From Aptenodytes patagonicus (lineage: Eukaryota; Chordata; Aves; Sphenisciformes; Spheniscidae), in contig NC_134953.1 in assembly GCF_965638725.1 (NCBI RefSeq), forward strand, positions 41,996,454 to 42,060,453: DNA of 64,000 nt. Reading direction: 5' to 3'. The notes beneath the pieces were generated by a model. The model ran no database searches. It saw only the letters and a program-made list of their open reading frames with translations, and was not told the DNA's origin. This document shows, one piece after another, positions 1 to 13,466 of this stretch (positions are counted from its first letter, which is position 1; the number at the start of each line of letters is the position of its first letter). The position numbers and the translations under genes are program-made.

Positions 1-3000
1 GAATGGCAGGAATGCACTAACTGGCTTGGGTTTCTGGAGGACGGGCCGAAGCTGCTTGTGGTTTGTTAAAGGAGTCTTTGGCTACGGTTGTCCCAAAGCC
101 TTTTTCTGATACGGCCACTGCGATACTGTGCCTGGATGTCAAGTAAACAGGAAGCTGAATAAAAGAGCATCTGCAGACAGCATCCTCTCTGCCCCAAAAC
201 ACCGCGTGCCGAGGCTTGCTGATGGGAATCACACGAAACAGGGATGTTTCTTCTCTTCGAATAGGCTCTAATATACTCACAGTATTTCCCCTCTGCACAG
301 CTCCTAGGTTTTAACAGCTTTTGTTTCTAAACCTTTCAAGGATCATCTGTCACCAAATGCACCCCCTCAGCTGCCATCTTCCAAGCTAAAAACATATTTG
401 AAAGCTCTCTATTCTGCAAACATCTCCCTGGGCTTGCCAATCAAAGCTCAGGTAGCAAGCGGGATCGCTGACGGGCAAATGTCACCTTGCTACAGCCGGC
501 CAGGACAGCATGGACGGAGAAGTTGGAGATACATCACTGAGTACATACATAAACATTTTCCTCCTCCCGGAAGCATTTTTTTTCCCCTGCCTAATCCACT
601 CCAATGCCAATCCTTACTTTTTTCCCCAAAATATCTACGGGAGCAGATCAGCCTGTGGTAGAAAGTTGAACCGCTTGGATTATGCAATGCATTTCTCTGC
701 TGGTCGGGGCTTTGTGCAGATTTGGAAAGGTGTGTGACCCATGGGACTCTACCTACCAATGGCACACAGCTGGTTGCAAAGCCAAATGCATTCCCTACGT
801 GCATATTCACAGCAACACCTTTACGATGTGAAGAAGGAAAGACTAAAAATACAGGAAGATCTAGAGGAAAGCAGCATGTACATGAACTGAACTCTTGCAA
901 GAAGCATGCTATAACCAACTCAAGTTGCAGTTCACCCTGGAAAGTCACCACGTCTCATCCGTGGGATGCTACCCCCCCTATTCCACCATACACCCAAAAT
1001 TCACGCCAGTCCCTGAGGCAGAGGAAGGAGTGCCATCTACTGAAACATGAACACATCTGACTCCTCCCTAGGGCACATTTGGCCATTCTTTTTGCCTTTT
1101 GCCCCAAACAGAGTGCCTCCGGTAGCTCCTTCTGGGGCCACAATGCCCTACAGATTTGCAGGGGGCAGCTGGAAAATAATTCAGCCCCCAAGGATGGGGA
1201 TGAGGCTGGAACTACTGTGTCAAAGCAGCCTTGCCAAGACCAAGGAGCAGGAATTGGCAGTATTTGGGGAGTGCTTCAGCCCCATTTATCTCCGAAAGTA
1301 AGTCCTATTGTCTCTTGACATTGGACATTCCCTCTTATTTTGGTCCTTTTTGAGGACTCTAAAAATGAAGCTGAAACCTGTTTGTTCCTCCCCACCGAAG
1401 GGATGGAGATATCCAGGGTTGGGCCCTCTTGCAGCAAGTGCTGTCTTTTAAACCCCATTGATTCCTGAGTGCTGAAAGTCAAATCAACATCTCAACTGGA
1501 TTATCTCAAGGATTTTCCTTTAGTATGTAGATTCTTTCCATTATCAGCAAGAAACACTGAGAAGTAGCTCTTGTGAAGAGCATGCAACCGCTCCAGCCTG
1601 CCCTAGGAATTCCTCCCAGGATGAGGATCATTTGGAGTAGAGTGTACGAGAAAAAAAAAATACCCCTATTAATGTTACAAGAAAATGCTCACTGCAGAGA
1701 CAAGAAAAAAATGTGTGCTGTACTGCAATTAGTAATATGCTTAGCTTTTTATATCACATTAGGGGCATACATAATAACACAAAAATGAATGTTTGTGTCA
1801 AGCAAGGCAAAGGGATGAGACATTATAAGTGTATAATAGCGCAGAATTATCCTTGTAACACACTGATTCCAAGCCCTCCTCCACTTGTGTGTACAGATGC
1901 ATGTGCCAGAATCAGATTCAAGTTTCCCTTTGTCTTTTGTGGGTCCTTTGCCTGGAAAAATAGATGGCACAAAGGACCTAACGCACTGGCAAGGTAAGAG
2001 ATAACCCTCCCCTAGTTGTTCTTCCAGGCTGGAGGAAAGCTTGTACCTGTGGTTCCTGCTGGGTGGGCTGCAGAGCTGAAACAGTAGAAGAGTATCAGTC
2101 ATCTTTATGGGAGGAACATGAATTTTACATAAAAATGGCACAATAAATTATTCTCAATATCCAGAAGTTGAATACACATTCAACAAGCCCTTCAAAGCTT
2201 TTTCCTTCCATTAGAGCAATGAAAACAGTCCTTATGACTTCTTTTTCCCACTAAGAAGACCCTATTCACACCAGTCCTGCCTATGTGTCTACAGAAACCA
2301 TAGATCCTCTGCCCCCCAAAAACCATCTGACACACTTTAATTGAAAGATGTCTTTCTAAGCCTGGCTTCTTCTCCCATGATTGCATGGAAAGCTGGATTT
2401 TCAACAGCTCACCCCATCAGGTGGTTGCATGTAGTGGCAGTGGGTCTCCGCACCCCTTCGCCTCAGTGCTGGTTCAGCTGCTCATGAGTCCCTGTGGGCT
2501 AGGAGGGGACGCTATTGGCTTCCTGGTAGCAGCTTCTCATATCCTCAGCCTAAATGAAATCTTTGGGGCTGGACTTTCTCCAGGAAAGAGTAAACACATT
2601 TTCCATGTGCCCCTAGATAGGAGCTGCAAATAGCAGCAGATGTCCAGGTAGGTCAGGTGTGGGAACCACCATCCCTGATCCTGATCCCTCCTGTCCATAC
2701 ACACCTCAAGTGACCGGTTGATTTTTTCCCACCTGCCGGAAAGGACTGGACTGCCTGGCAAAGTCAGACTCGAGCAGAGCTTAGACATGTCTTCCCGTGG
2801 GCTGGATTAAGTCAGAAGCGGCTTCAAAATGATTCATCTGCCTTAAGAAGTCTCTTTAGGCTCATGCTAAGCAGCGATTTGTTCTGAAAACTGCCAACAT
2901 AAATACTTAGTGCTGTTTTGCAGTTACTACAATTAGACACTAACTATGCCCCTGCTTTTCTCAACAGTCCCAGGGCACTGACTATATAGAGCAAAAGCAG

Positions 3001-6000
3001 CATTTAGACAAGGAGAGCCCTGGAAATGTAGTTTTCTTTTGCTTTCAGCCTTAAGCTACCAGGAAATGAACCCAGGGACCAATTAAGCTAAATGTAAGGA
3101 TGCAGATCTAGTCTTGGAGCCATGAGATACAGGATATAATGGAGGTGAAGTTTGTAGGAACTCAGTTGACATAGTTGGAAAAACAGATTCATTCTGGCTC
3201 TCACGCATGTATCCGTGAGATTGGGAGAAGCTGAAATGTTTGAAGGAAGGCGGGAGCCATGTGTTGGGTCTGAGGCCACTGATTTTCATGGAGAGACAGC
3301 CAGGATAGCCAGGCCAGCTTCCTTGCACTTCTCATCAACCAGAGTTTAACCGCCCAGGACAGCCCATGCTCAGTGACCCTTTTATCTTCACTATTCAACA
3401 TACATTCCTCCTCCCGCTGTATGATGTCTCAGTGTCGCAGTGAAGGAGTGGGAAAGCTCAGCAACTCATCTATCACCCAGCCAACGCACCAAATGGCATG
3501 GGTTACTGCCCAAGGATGAAAACAACCCAGCCTGATCACACAACAGGGACAACATCCTAATGCCAAAAAGCTCTGCAATTCATTCAGTCATTGAATGATC
3601 AACACACACAGGTTACCAAAAGTTTCCCAAACCTCACTTTTCAGAGGCAAGACCCTTACAAAGCCATTGACACAGCCAGAAACCCTACAGCTGCCTAACA
3701 CACTGCGTGTCACCTTTGTATTGCATTGCTTAGGAAAGGCACTTGAGCAGAATACAGATCTGACCTTACCATGTTACACAGCCCAGGCAATCAGGAACTT
3801 AATGGGGTGTCAGGACATATGGGGTCAAATCCCAGCTTTCTGCCTTTGTTTCTGACTTCATCTGCTCCTACTAACCTTTCGCATGTGAGATCATCTCTTC
3901 GTTTGTCTTTATGTAGGATTCTAACCAGCAACAACAGCTTCTAGTGGCACATTTTGGAGTAGCAACTCTTGCATTGGTATTCAGCAATATGCTGGTAAAA
4001 ACTTGCATTGACCAAAAGTGAGGTTTGTCTTGTGAGCCAGCCTGCAATTCTTCATGGTATACTTTTAAAACACTACACAAACACAGCTAAACTCATCAGC
4101 TGTTACCACGCAGTTACATCTTTTCCTTCATCCAACCTCTGTTGCCTTCCGCAACATGGTGATTTTTTTAATCACGGTTCTCCAGTTGCAAGAGGTGAAA
4201 AGCAAAATACTCAGGAAGGTATGAACACAAGATACTTGTTTTCCCCCCAGATTATTTTAATTAATAGCAGCTCATTTCTACAGCCTGATTTTGAAGCTGC
4301 TTGATGCCATTTCTTAACTTCCCAGGTTTAATGGTAGCAAACCACTTTTCAGCCCTGAGCGTTTGCAATTCCGGGTGCTTCCTCTCATCGCCCTTTTGGA
4401 TCCTGCAGTGTTTCTAATCTCTCCTTGCCAGTAATGCATCACTCACCTACCGTAATTGCCTTGGTCTGTTGGGCTGATTTATCCAACCTTCAAAACAATT
4501 CATTTATATTTGAAATTGGATTAGAAATAAACATGTATTCTGTTACCACCGATATGAAAATAACCAGTGCATTACCATTATTTTATGATGTATGCATCAT
4601 GAACAAGTGCACCGTCTCTTTAGGTAATCAAATTAATCCCTCTGCTTATTAAAAATTATTATTTGAATGTTTCAGGTATTTATAACAATAAGTACAAAGC
4701 ATAGATTTTAAGCCTGTGTTTTACATGACTGGACAACAGGTTGGTATTTCTTAAAGATAAATACAAGTTGCACTGAAAGTTGCCTTCCTTTTTAGAAACA
4801 GGTAAGTGCTAGAATTTATGCTGAAGTCTTTTTCTGACATCTGCATGTCCTGAGCAACTAGAAACACTTTACTGAAGTACCAGTCTTTTATTTAAGCACC
4901 TAGAAATGCTTATGTCCGCAATTCTAGCAATGCTAAACCCTCTCTTGCAGAAAACATTTCCAGAAAAGGTTTGTACTCAAAGTTGATCCCCGTGATCATT
5001 TAAGGCTCAGATAAAGGGCTGCGTCCCACAGAGGACCCGGCTCGTTAAGGTACCAAGGAAATATCCATGAATCATCCAGGCACAATCTGCAAACAGGAGC
5101 TCACATCAGGTTTCACAAAGGTTTTACAGCACTCCACTGACTTCTACAGCTATTTCTTATTCATGCTTGGGGAAACTTCATCAGGTTGGGCTCTCTGAGT
5201 GTGTAAAAATGGTATGCTCAGAGTTTTCTCTTTGTCAGTGTTTGCTCAAATTGATTGCTCTACTCATCAGAGCATTAGAGGCCAGTGTTCGCCTGATTTC
5301 CTAAGCATTGCCAACATCTTTCAACTGACTGCCCTGCTGCGTTGGGTGAATCAGGGGACGGGCAGCATTTTTATTCTCACCTTTGCACAATTTCTGCTTC
5401 AAATCAGCAGCTAAACCCCTGGGTAAGGTGCAGGGCTCCCTCCTCGCTCTCACTGCACTACCTCGTCTTGGAGGAGGATGTGCAACTGCATCTCCTCACC
5501 AGCCGCAGGCAAGTTGGGCTGTGCGAAACCAGGGCTGCAGTGCCTTTTCTGACTCCAGCTCCATCTCCAGCTGGTTTTGCTCTGACCCTGACTCCCCTCC
5601 GTTGTGTAGTATTAAAACATGCATTGAAACATGCTGGGAAAGTTCACCTATGCAACTCTTCTCCACCATAAAACATGCTGGGAAGGTTCACCCCTGCACA
5701 TCTTCCTCACCGCCTCCTAATCTTTGATCTGAGTGGAGAACAGCATGATTTTCACTGCTGATTATGATACCAACTTGTGAGAACTTCCTCAAACCTAGAA
5801 GGAAAAATCCTTTGCAAGTGATGATGCTGCAAAGGCAACGTGCACTTTGGGTCTGCTTCTCTATGCTCTAGAAAGAAAGATTTCTAGGTTGGTATTGACC
5901 TTTTACAGGCTACTTCTCTGCAAGAACTATTTCTGTTGAAGCTTTATTGTCTATGCTTTTACTTGAGTGGCTTGGCCCAAACAACAGCGCAATTTCTTCA

Positions 6001-6116
6001 TACCCTAAGTTATGCAATCCGTATACACAAAGCTCAGTGTACAAGCTCATCTTCAAAGCATCTGACATGCTGTGAAAGGGTCTTGTGTTGTTAGAATAGG
6101 AAGGACCGATACTGGT
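1..6116 (-). other. PRKG1: PRKG1 intron 1, left part
   Basis: Non-coding by position, between the I-alpha exon and exons beyond the left edge. Open frames are short and unrelated to known proteins, and I see no exon flanked by splice signals. The only structure noted is a 44-bp tandem duplication near 5.65 kb. The PRKG1 I-beta first exon, with its own leucine zipper, was looked for and not found. Confidence 0.75.
5627..5712. repeat. Two-copy tandem duplication, period 44 bp
   Basis: AAACATGCTGGGAAAGTTCACC begins at 5627, and the near-identical AAACATGCTGGGAAGGTTCACC begins at 5671. The following bases (TGCA, TCTTC, CACC) also match with a few substitutions and small gaps. Confidence 0.8.
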
Positions 6117-6304
6117 AGAGTGGTTAAACATTGGAACAGGCTGCCCAGGGAAGTGGTTGAGTCACCATCCCTGGAAGTATTTAAAAGACGTGTAGATGAG
6201 GTGCTTAGGGACATGGTTTAGTGGGCATGGTGGTGTTGGGTCGATGGTTGGACTCGATGATCTTAGAGGTCTTTTCCAACCTTAATGATTCTATGATTCT
6301 ATGG
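6117..6304 (+). mobile_element. CR1 LINE, 5'-truncated 3' end
   Basis: The sequence has the typical CR1 3' end found throughout bird genomes. It contains GGAACAGGCTGCCCAGGGAAGTGG, CACCATCCCTGGAAGTATTTAAAAG, GGTTGGACTCGATGATCTTAGAGGTC and TTTTCCAACCTTAATGATTCTATG. It ends in a doubled ATTCTATG (6285-6303), the 3' tail that primes CR1 retrotransposition. Less than 200 bp is kept, so it is a dead copy without coding capacity. It lies in PRKG1 intron 1, antisense to the gene. The subfamily cannot be fixed by eye. Confidence 0.92.
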
Positions 6305-6713
6305 TACGCAGCATAGAAACCTGCATTGTAGCAGACAGGAAGGCAACGTATTTTATACTTCTGGTCCCTGGAACAAGAGTGCAAATTCACAACCCACTTC
6401 AAAAATCCCCCTGCTCCTTTACAGATAAACAAACGTCAATTTGGTTTTTTTAAACCCACTCTTTTCCTTTTTCTTTTTTGCTTAAAAGCCATGACTATCA
6501 GCTAAACAACTGTTTTCAGCTCATGATTTGGGCATGATGTGGCGTGAAGTGCTGTGTGCCACCTCCCCGTGGGGTGGGTGTTTGGCCCTGCTCTGTTCCC
6601 TTACATGGCCTGCAGCTCTGGCAGGCACAGCATTCTCTGCATTCTTTTTTTTCCCCTGCTTTTTAATTCTCATTTCTTTTAGGAGGAGAAAGCACAAAAC
6701 ACAAGGAGTAATG

Positions 6714-6727
6714 CCGCCCTCTACTGC
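6714..6727 (-). promoter_or_regulatory. CTCF-like motif
   Basis: The minus strand reads GCAGTAGAGGGCGG. It fits the vertebrate CTCF core CCASYAGRKGGCRS at every position but the first. It stands in CpG-poor intronic DNA, where a CpG-containing match is less expected by chance. Occupancy is not known. Confidence 0.5.
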
Positions 6728-7306
6728 CCTGCTCTCCTAGCTTGAGGAGCATGGCTGCAAACCTTCACACCAAATACTTGTTGAATCACCACCACCACTA
6801 AAAAACAACAAAACATCAAAAAACCCCAAAAAAACCCAAAACACTCAATCAAAAGGCAATATAGAAACATAAATATGCATGCATTAGAAAAAAAAAGGGG
6901 GCCAAGAGTATTGCTCAAACTCAGCTTTAAGTTCCCACTGATCTATTAATAAATTCTATTTCTCAGCAAGAGAATAGGATTAATATTGCAAGTTTTTCTC
7001 AAGTTAGCTACTACAACTCTGAAGAAGTGAATGTGTGGCATATTAAGGGGCATATTTATATAAAGTGGGCATTTATAAAACCACAGTACTGTCTCTCTCT
7101 ATGTCCCTTATAGTAGTCAAACTCACAGCCTTCTTTCTTCTTAATATTCAGTTCACTTGATAAGCAAATTATTTTAGAGATATAATAACTCTACCTGCAA
7201 GTCCCAACAGACCAGACATCACATTTTAGGTAGGTTTTCTCTACCACACCTGTATGTGGTCCCCCTAAAGAGACGCAAAAGATATAGATTGATTTGTTGA
7301 AAGCTT

Positions 7307-7350
7307 GAATCAATGATTTGATTCAGTAATAGACATTAAATCATTGATTC
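7307..7350. repeat. Perfect 13-bp inverted repeat with 18-nt loop
   Basis: GAATCAATGATTT at 7307-7319 is the exact reverse complement of AAATCATTGATTC at 7338-7350. It is a possible hairpin, or a pair of opposed ATCAATCA-like sites of the PBX/HOX type. Confidence 0.85.
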
Positions 7351-7383
7351 GCACCAATTTCTGGCTCTTGGCCCAACACCCAG

Positions 7384-7409
7384 TACATGCTGCCACTACA
7401 TGCTGCCAC
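7384..7409. repeat. Exact 13-bp tandem duplication
   Basis: TACATGCTGCCAC is present twice head to tail, at 7384-7396 and 7397-7409. Confidence 0.9.
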
Positions 7410-10400
7410 TACGATAACATGCAACAACTCCGAGCACGCACATAAAAGTCAGGACACATAAACCTAAAAATCTCTATCTTTTAGTATTAATGACCAGTTG
7501 AAAGACCAATCTGAAAAAGGAAGACATTTCATTTTCACTATATACCACAATTCTGTATTTAGTTTCATTTCTTTAGATTTTAAATTATTCCATTTTCAGG
7601 AGTCTGAATCTTTTTACTTTCCATTTATATTCCCTTGTAAACTCTCAGAAAAGTCAATTCAATTAAAATAGCTCATGCTAATACCACCATACATATACAC
7701 ATATATCACTGCAATTGCAATTAATCCATCACCTCAAAAAAACCAGCTTCCCAAATTCCTCAGATGTACAGATAAAGTTAAACTTTGCAAACAAACTCTT
7801 ATTTAAAAACATTAATTTCCAGATGGAATTGGTACTGATTGGGCAGCAGAACAGCAAATGCTGAGCATGGAGGTCTAAATTATGAGGAAAGAATCAATAC
7901 AGGAGCCCCACTAGAATGGAAGATTTAAACAGATTTTTTTTTTTTCCCCTCAAGCTTCTACATATTTTTGTAGGGGACACTCAGGAGATGGGGTAAATAA
8001 TGTTTTTAAAAGGTAAATCAAACCCAAACAGATTATGAGATTCAGGGAAATAAATTTATCCCTAGGCTGAAACGGTACAGTACCCAATTCTTTGGTGGCA
8101 AAGCAAGGTCAGCCCAGGGTCTAGCTGAAAATAAGTTAAAGCATGTCCCAGTTTACATTGTAAAGAAGGGTAAAACCTTTTATTAGCCCAGATAATAATG
8201 CTGGAAGAAAGAGGCATGATTTTGAGGCTAAGCCACAAAATATATTTGCGACATCTATATGAAATAAGCCACAAAATATCTACCAGGAGATGAAATTGGA
8301 GATGTGAACCCTATGTCTGATATCCAGCCTATGAATGAGCAAAATTCTGCAATCTGTGCTCTTTTGAAGGCATAAGCAACAACTGATATGCCATAATCAT
8401 TTCTTGTTCACAGGTTGCCACAGCCTGAGCTGGATTTGAAATCTCGGGGAGTATTAAGGCATCTCCATGAACCTGCATGGACAAGAACTGCACCAAACAT
8501 CTCTGCTTTGCAACACAACCCTTTTCTCGAATAATGGTCTTACACATTCATTGATGGAAAGGAGTCCATTTCTCACCTGTGGCTTGTTCTCTTACTTTTA
8601 TTAAGAGGCATTATTTGCAATTACCACAAATATGCAACTAACATCTGCATATCAGTGCAACCTATTAAAAAGTTTCACCAAAACTATGAGAGCTGAAGCA
8701 GGTTTTGAGATTTTCAGTGGAGAATTCACTTCACCTGGGTAATTCCTTGTTGAGAGGGAAAGCTCAGAGCAGAGGTAAATGCCAAGCCTTTCCATTTCAT
8801 CTTGGGAAATCAAAAGCATTTCTTAAATTTATCTCTCATTAACCCATTTTAACAGGGTTCTTCTAATTCCATAACAAACTGCATCCATTTAAATTCAATA
8901 CTAACTAAGAATTACCTTCACAGCAAAAAGCAATGCTTATTAACAAAACGAGCAGGAGGAAAACAGGAATCTTCCAAGAGATTTTCCTTTAGACCCAAAC
9001 AGACTTATTGAAACGTCCCTTGAGAAATCAGGATGGCAGATGCTTCCCCATGTAAATAAGGAGTCCTAGACACATTTTCAGCATGATGCCTTTAGGGAAA
9101 AAAAAACAGCACACAAAAAGAGAACCAAATCTGCATATATCCACTTATATGAATAAGTAGGAAGAGTCAGAGAGAGGGTGTATTTCCATATGAAGGCCTA
9201 TAGTGTAAATCAATCATCTGCCTACAACACAACCAGTTCCAACTTTCTGGAAAAAAAGACCTGTTTTCCTGAGGCTAGGCGTTATTCATCTACTGGAGAG
9301 AGTAGTGCAGACAGAGCATTTGGACGATGACCATTTCCAGTCCTAAAATCTCAGTTGACACTAATTAGTTGAACACAAAGCTTCAAATTAATGCAATATT
9401 TTTCCTTTGTAACTACTACATACTTTTTTTCTTTTTACTGGAAAAGCCTTTTACTGTACAGTCAGGTTTTACTGCCCACTGAATGGCAAGTTACATGTTT
9501 GCAAAACTAGACCTTCAATTTGTACATCGTTATTAGGACTTCTTCCATGATGCTAATGGGTTTAAAAAAATACATACTTGATTTTTTTTTCCCTACCTCT
9601 CTACCTCTTCAGCAACACATAGGAAAGAAATGATAGAAATGTGCAGAGACTGGAGCAGAGCTTCTAGAGGATAACTTATTGCATTACGTTACTAATACTT
9701 TTCAGAAACATCTTCAAGTTCTTGCAGAGAGCAGTGGTTAAAGCTTTTAAAAAATGTACCTGCTTCCCCCCTTGAAGGCAAGAAGAGCCATTTGATCATT
9801 CAAACCACATCGTTTAACCCATAGTTTTTAACTATAGCTTTACTTTATTTCTATTTATTTTTAGCTCATTTCTGTTCCTAAAAACATAAAGCAGCCTAAA
9901 ACATGAACTAATTGCAGCTCCTGCTAGCTGCATGGGTTAATTAACATAATTACTCATTCGTATCCTGGTCAGCTTGCTGAATTCACGTACTATATTTCCA
10001 GCTTGAATAATTTAACAGGTATTAATTATTTATACCTTATAGCTCTTTCAAAGGAGTTGTTCAGAGTCAATGCCAGTTATTAGACTTGGCAGACAAAGCC
10101 AAGCACTGCCCCACGAGGGCCAGCTCCGCCGTCGTGCTTGCTTTATCCTGGGGATTACAGAAGGGAAATGGGAAGGGTTGCATTTAGCCACCAAAAAGCA
10201 TCATGCATTAAATCTCCCTATGTCCAGTGCTTGATTTATAGACAATGCTAGTGAGTTCAAAGGAAACTGAAAAAATGCATCTCCCTGCTAAGCACCTTTT
10301 TCTTTTGGCTAGTCAATATAATACATTTTAAGGGGCAAGATTGCAAGCAGGCAGACATCCTTCCCTCATAATCTTTGCAATAATTTTCTCTTCCAGTAAT

Positions 10401-10766
10401 CAAAGTGCTGGTTTCTAGCTAGGGAAAGACCATACAGCCACGAAATGGTCATCCAAAAAAGGGCGGGTGGGGTGTCTGTTGAACATCACCCACCCACAGC
10501 TTTATCTGTGCCCGTCCCACCAGCTGCCCTCTGCAAGCTGCCAAAAAAGCCAGGGCGATCTCCTCCTGCTAGGAAGAACCTCTCCACCTTCCTCCTTTGC
10601 TTCGGTGGGGGCCTCAATGAAGAAGTGGCTCCATGCGAACCTGGAGGGTGAAGTTATGACAAACGTGTAAGTAGAAAACAACTAACTAAATGGAGAAATA
10701 ATGACTAGAGACCAATAACGACACGTATGTATTGGTGGCTCAGGCTGAACTGCTTTTCAGAGTGCT

Positions 10767-10789
10767 AATATCCCCGCTGTGGGGATATT
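10767..10789. repeat. 9-bp hairpin
   Basis: AATATCCCC (10767-10775) and GGGGATATT (10781-10789) are perfect inverted arms around a 5-nt loop. Confidence 0.8.
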
Positions 10790-12905
10790 GAGCAGCTGGA
10801 GATGGTGTTGAAGAAGGCAAGCAAATAGCAGAGAGCTGGAAAAAAAAAAAATCTTTATCAAGGACAGAAAGGGCTTGATTTGTTTAGCTTATGGGAAAAA
10901 AAAGATTAAGAGAAAATTTAATTATATTATATAGACACTATAATGTAGATGAAGCGTTCAGTATTAAATGGCATTTTGGAGTAGTAGGAAAAGGCGTTAC
11001 AAGAATTGGAAGACAGGTAAATTAAAATGAAAAATGAGGCACCTATTTTGAACATGAAGGGCAAATAACCACGAGAACCACGTAGCAAAGTGGTAGATCA
11101 CATACCTCTCCACCTACAACTTGATGTTAGCAGTGCCACCTCAGCTACCTTCTCCTCTGCTCTGCCGGTGAGCTCTGAGGTGCCCATCACAACACCAGCT
11201 GAGCAGATTTATGTTATAAAAGCTCCATACCAGCCAGCTTTTTTCCTGCCCAAACATATTTATTCACAAATCTTCCCTTTGCTCTCCATCTCAGGGTCGC
11301 TCACTGCTGTTGCTGGTGTGGAGGACGTTGCAGCCATCCAATGTCCCCTCCATTTACAGCCGCTGCAAAGAGCCGTGCTGAAGGGAAAGTATTTTGCATG
11401 GCCAAGTCATGTGTGCCAGCACACAGGAGATGCTTCTCCCCACCTAAAAGTTGTTTTTGGGGGTTTGGCAGCTTTCACCCAGGAATTCTTCCCCAGGGTT
11501 TAACTGATGAAAATACCAGTGTCGAACAGTGCAGCCTTTCAACCTCCCCTGGTCCCACCGGGCCAGTGCAACCTCTGGTTGCATCTGCAGAGCTCCTTGG
11601 AGGGTGGTGTGGTTACCCAGATGTACCCAAGGGCACTGTTGGCTATGTACTTTACCTTATTCAAACCATCTGTTTAAAGATTTCTGGTCTATAAGTCCTT
11701 TTACGAGAGCAGAGGGTGGGGAGGCAGACCTGAAAGCATTTTTTCATTCCCGGGAAAGCTTGGGGTCTGTGCAGCCCTCCAGCTTTTCCTTCTGCAGCAA
11801 CCTCCCTCCATTCCCCGGCAACTGAAGCATCATATTTTTTGATCTTTTTTAACCACTTCCCAGCATTAAGCTAAGGGTTGTCCTTTGCATTTCGCCTCCT
11901 TCACCAGGGTCTCGAGGGATGCGTAACCTTAAGTCAAGGCTACAAGACATGGGTCTGTCATTGCCTTAATCATAAAACATTTCCTATCACGTGGAAGATA
12001 ACACCGAAATAATCCATGGGTGTTTAATCTCCAGCAATAAAGGACTGCCTGGTAACCTCAAATGGTGTTTCAAAATGATCCCATCCACTACCACTGCATG
12101 GTGGGTACCCAGAGCCTCATGCAGCCTCTCTCCATCAGTCACTTCTGCACATGCATGGAGAGAGGGGTCGGTCACAGCACCCACATCACCCAGCCCCTCT
12201 CCCCCTCTGCAAGACAAGTGTCACCCCCTCCCCACTGGATTAAATAACCACGGCAGCAGGGGACGTGCTGGAAAACCAGGCATTTCGGGACCACCATCAA
12301 CCTTGTGATGTGATTTATGACTAAAGGCAGATAACATGTTATGGTTTTAATATTCTGTGTTACCCTAGGCTGATCCTGTTACAGTGTTACATCCCTTATT
12401 GGAGGTGTTAAGCCAGCACTAAGAACACAACCCAGCCTGACAGCCCCTAATGTATGCAATGCCCTCATCCTCCACAACGACCAAAGACCGTGGATAACGC
12501 CGCTACGCTTCATACCTGGTGCTTGTGAGTGTTGCTGCATATCATAAACTTACACCTGCTCTTTTCTCACCTTTCCCTCCTGTAAGACACTGTGGCCAGG
12601 AGGAAGATGGCATAGCATCCATCTATTCAACCCCAGCCTTAAACCTGATTTAAATTAATGCTCTGTCCAGACTCAATCCATCCCTGGTTCTCCCACACAG
12701 TGGTACCAAACCCTTTTTTCCTTGCACTACCAACTACTCCACCAAGCTCATCTGAGCTAAAAAGGAATAAAAAATTAGGGAGAGATTGGCTATGCAAAAA
12801 ACCAGGACAAATAGCCCAGTTTTACCAGTCTTTTTACTATCGGGCCAGCATTTTCAGAGCTCAGACTCCATTTCAAGGTGTGTCCATGTGCACCCAAGAA
12901 AGCTA

Positions 12906-13466
12906 TCAATATGGAGAAGCACCCGGTAACCATTTTCTTCCCACTGCCCCATCATTCGAGGCTCTCTGTCCATCTCCTGGCACTAAGTGGTGCCACAAGT
13001 CAAACACAACTTCAGTTGTCTCATTTGCTTGCAAAGCCAGATCCTTATTATACTGGGGCATATTGCAGTTCGAACGTGAAAGCTCCTGCTTAGCTACTAG
13101 TTTCAGCTCAGACTTGGTATTTTTACAACTAGAGATATGCTTCTGAAGCTCTTCACAATCTGAAATACTGTCCTTTTTCCACATATACTTCTGGTCACTG
13201 GGATTTTTTAACTTAGGGGTTTTGCTCTCCTCTCTCTTTTTGTCAGTTGTGGCTGCGCAATAGCTTGAAAGGGGTGTTACAATTTCATGAGGCTGGTAGC
13301 TGCAAATCTCCAAGCCTATAAATAACGTCCACATGAACATATGCCATTTAATTACCTGTTTAAAAAGCACATATACTTTGCAGTCTGCAAACACCCCCCT
13401 CTCACTTAACATCTTCGATTGGTGGCGGGCTGCTAGGTCCTTTCCCACAGCACCGTACACCATCAC
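12906..13466 (-). other. Long unassigned open frame, 186 codons
   Basis: This is the longest uninterrupted frame outside the GC-rich island. The product begins MMVYGAVGKDL and has a charged middle (about residues 77-130) rich in Lys, Glu and Ser. I recognise no family, no signal peptide and no catalytic motif. A 162-codon frame (12658-13146) is open on the other strand across part of it, so much of this interval simply lacks stops. It lies in PRKG1 intron 1, on the same strand as the gene. It may be chance, a decayed retrocopy or a lineage-specific exon; chance is most likely. Confidence 0.15.
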
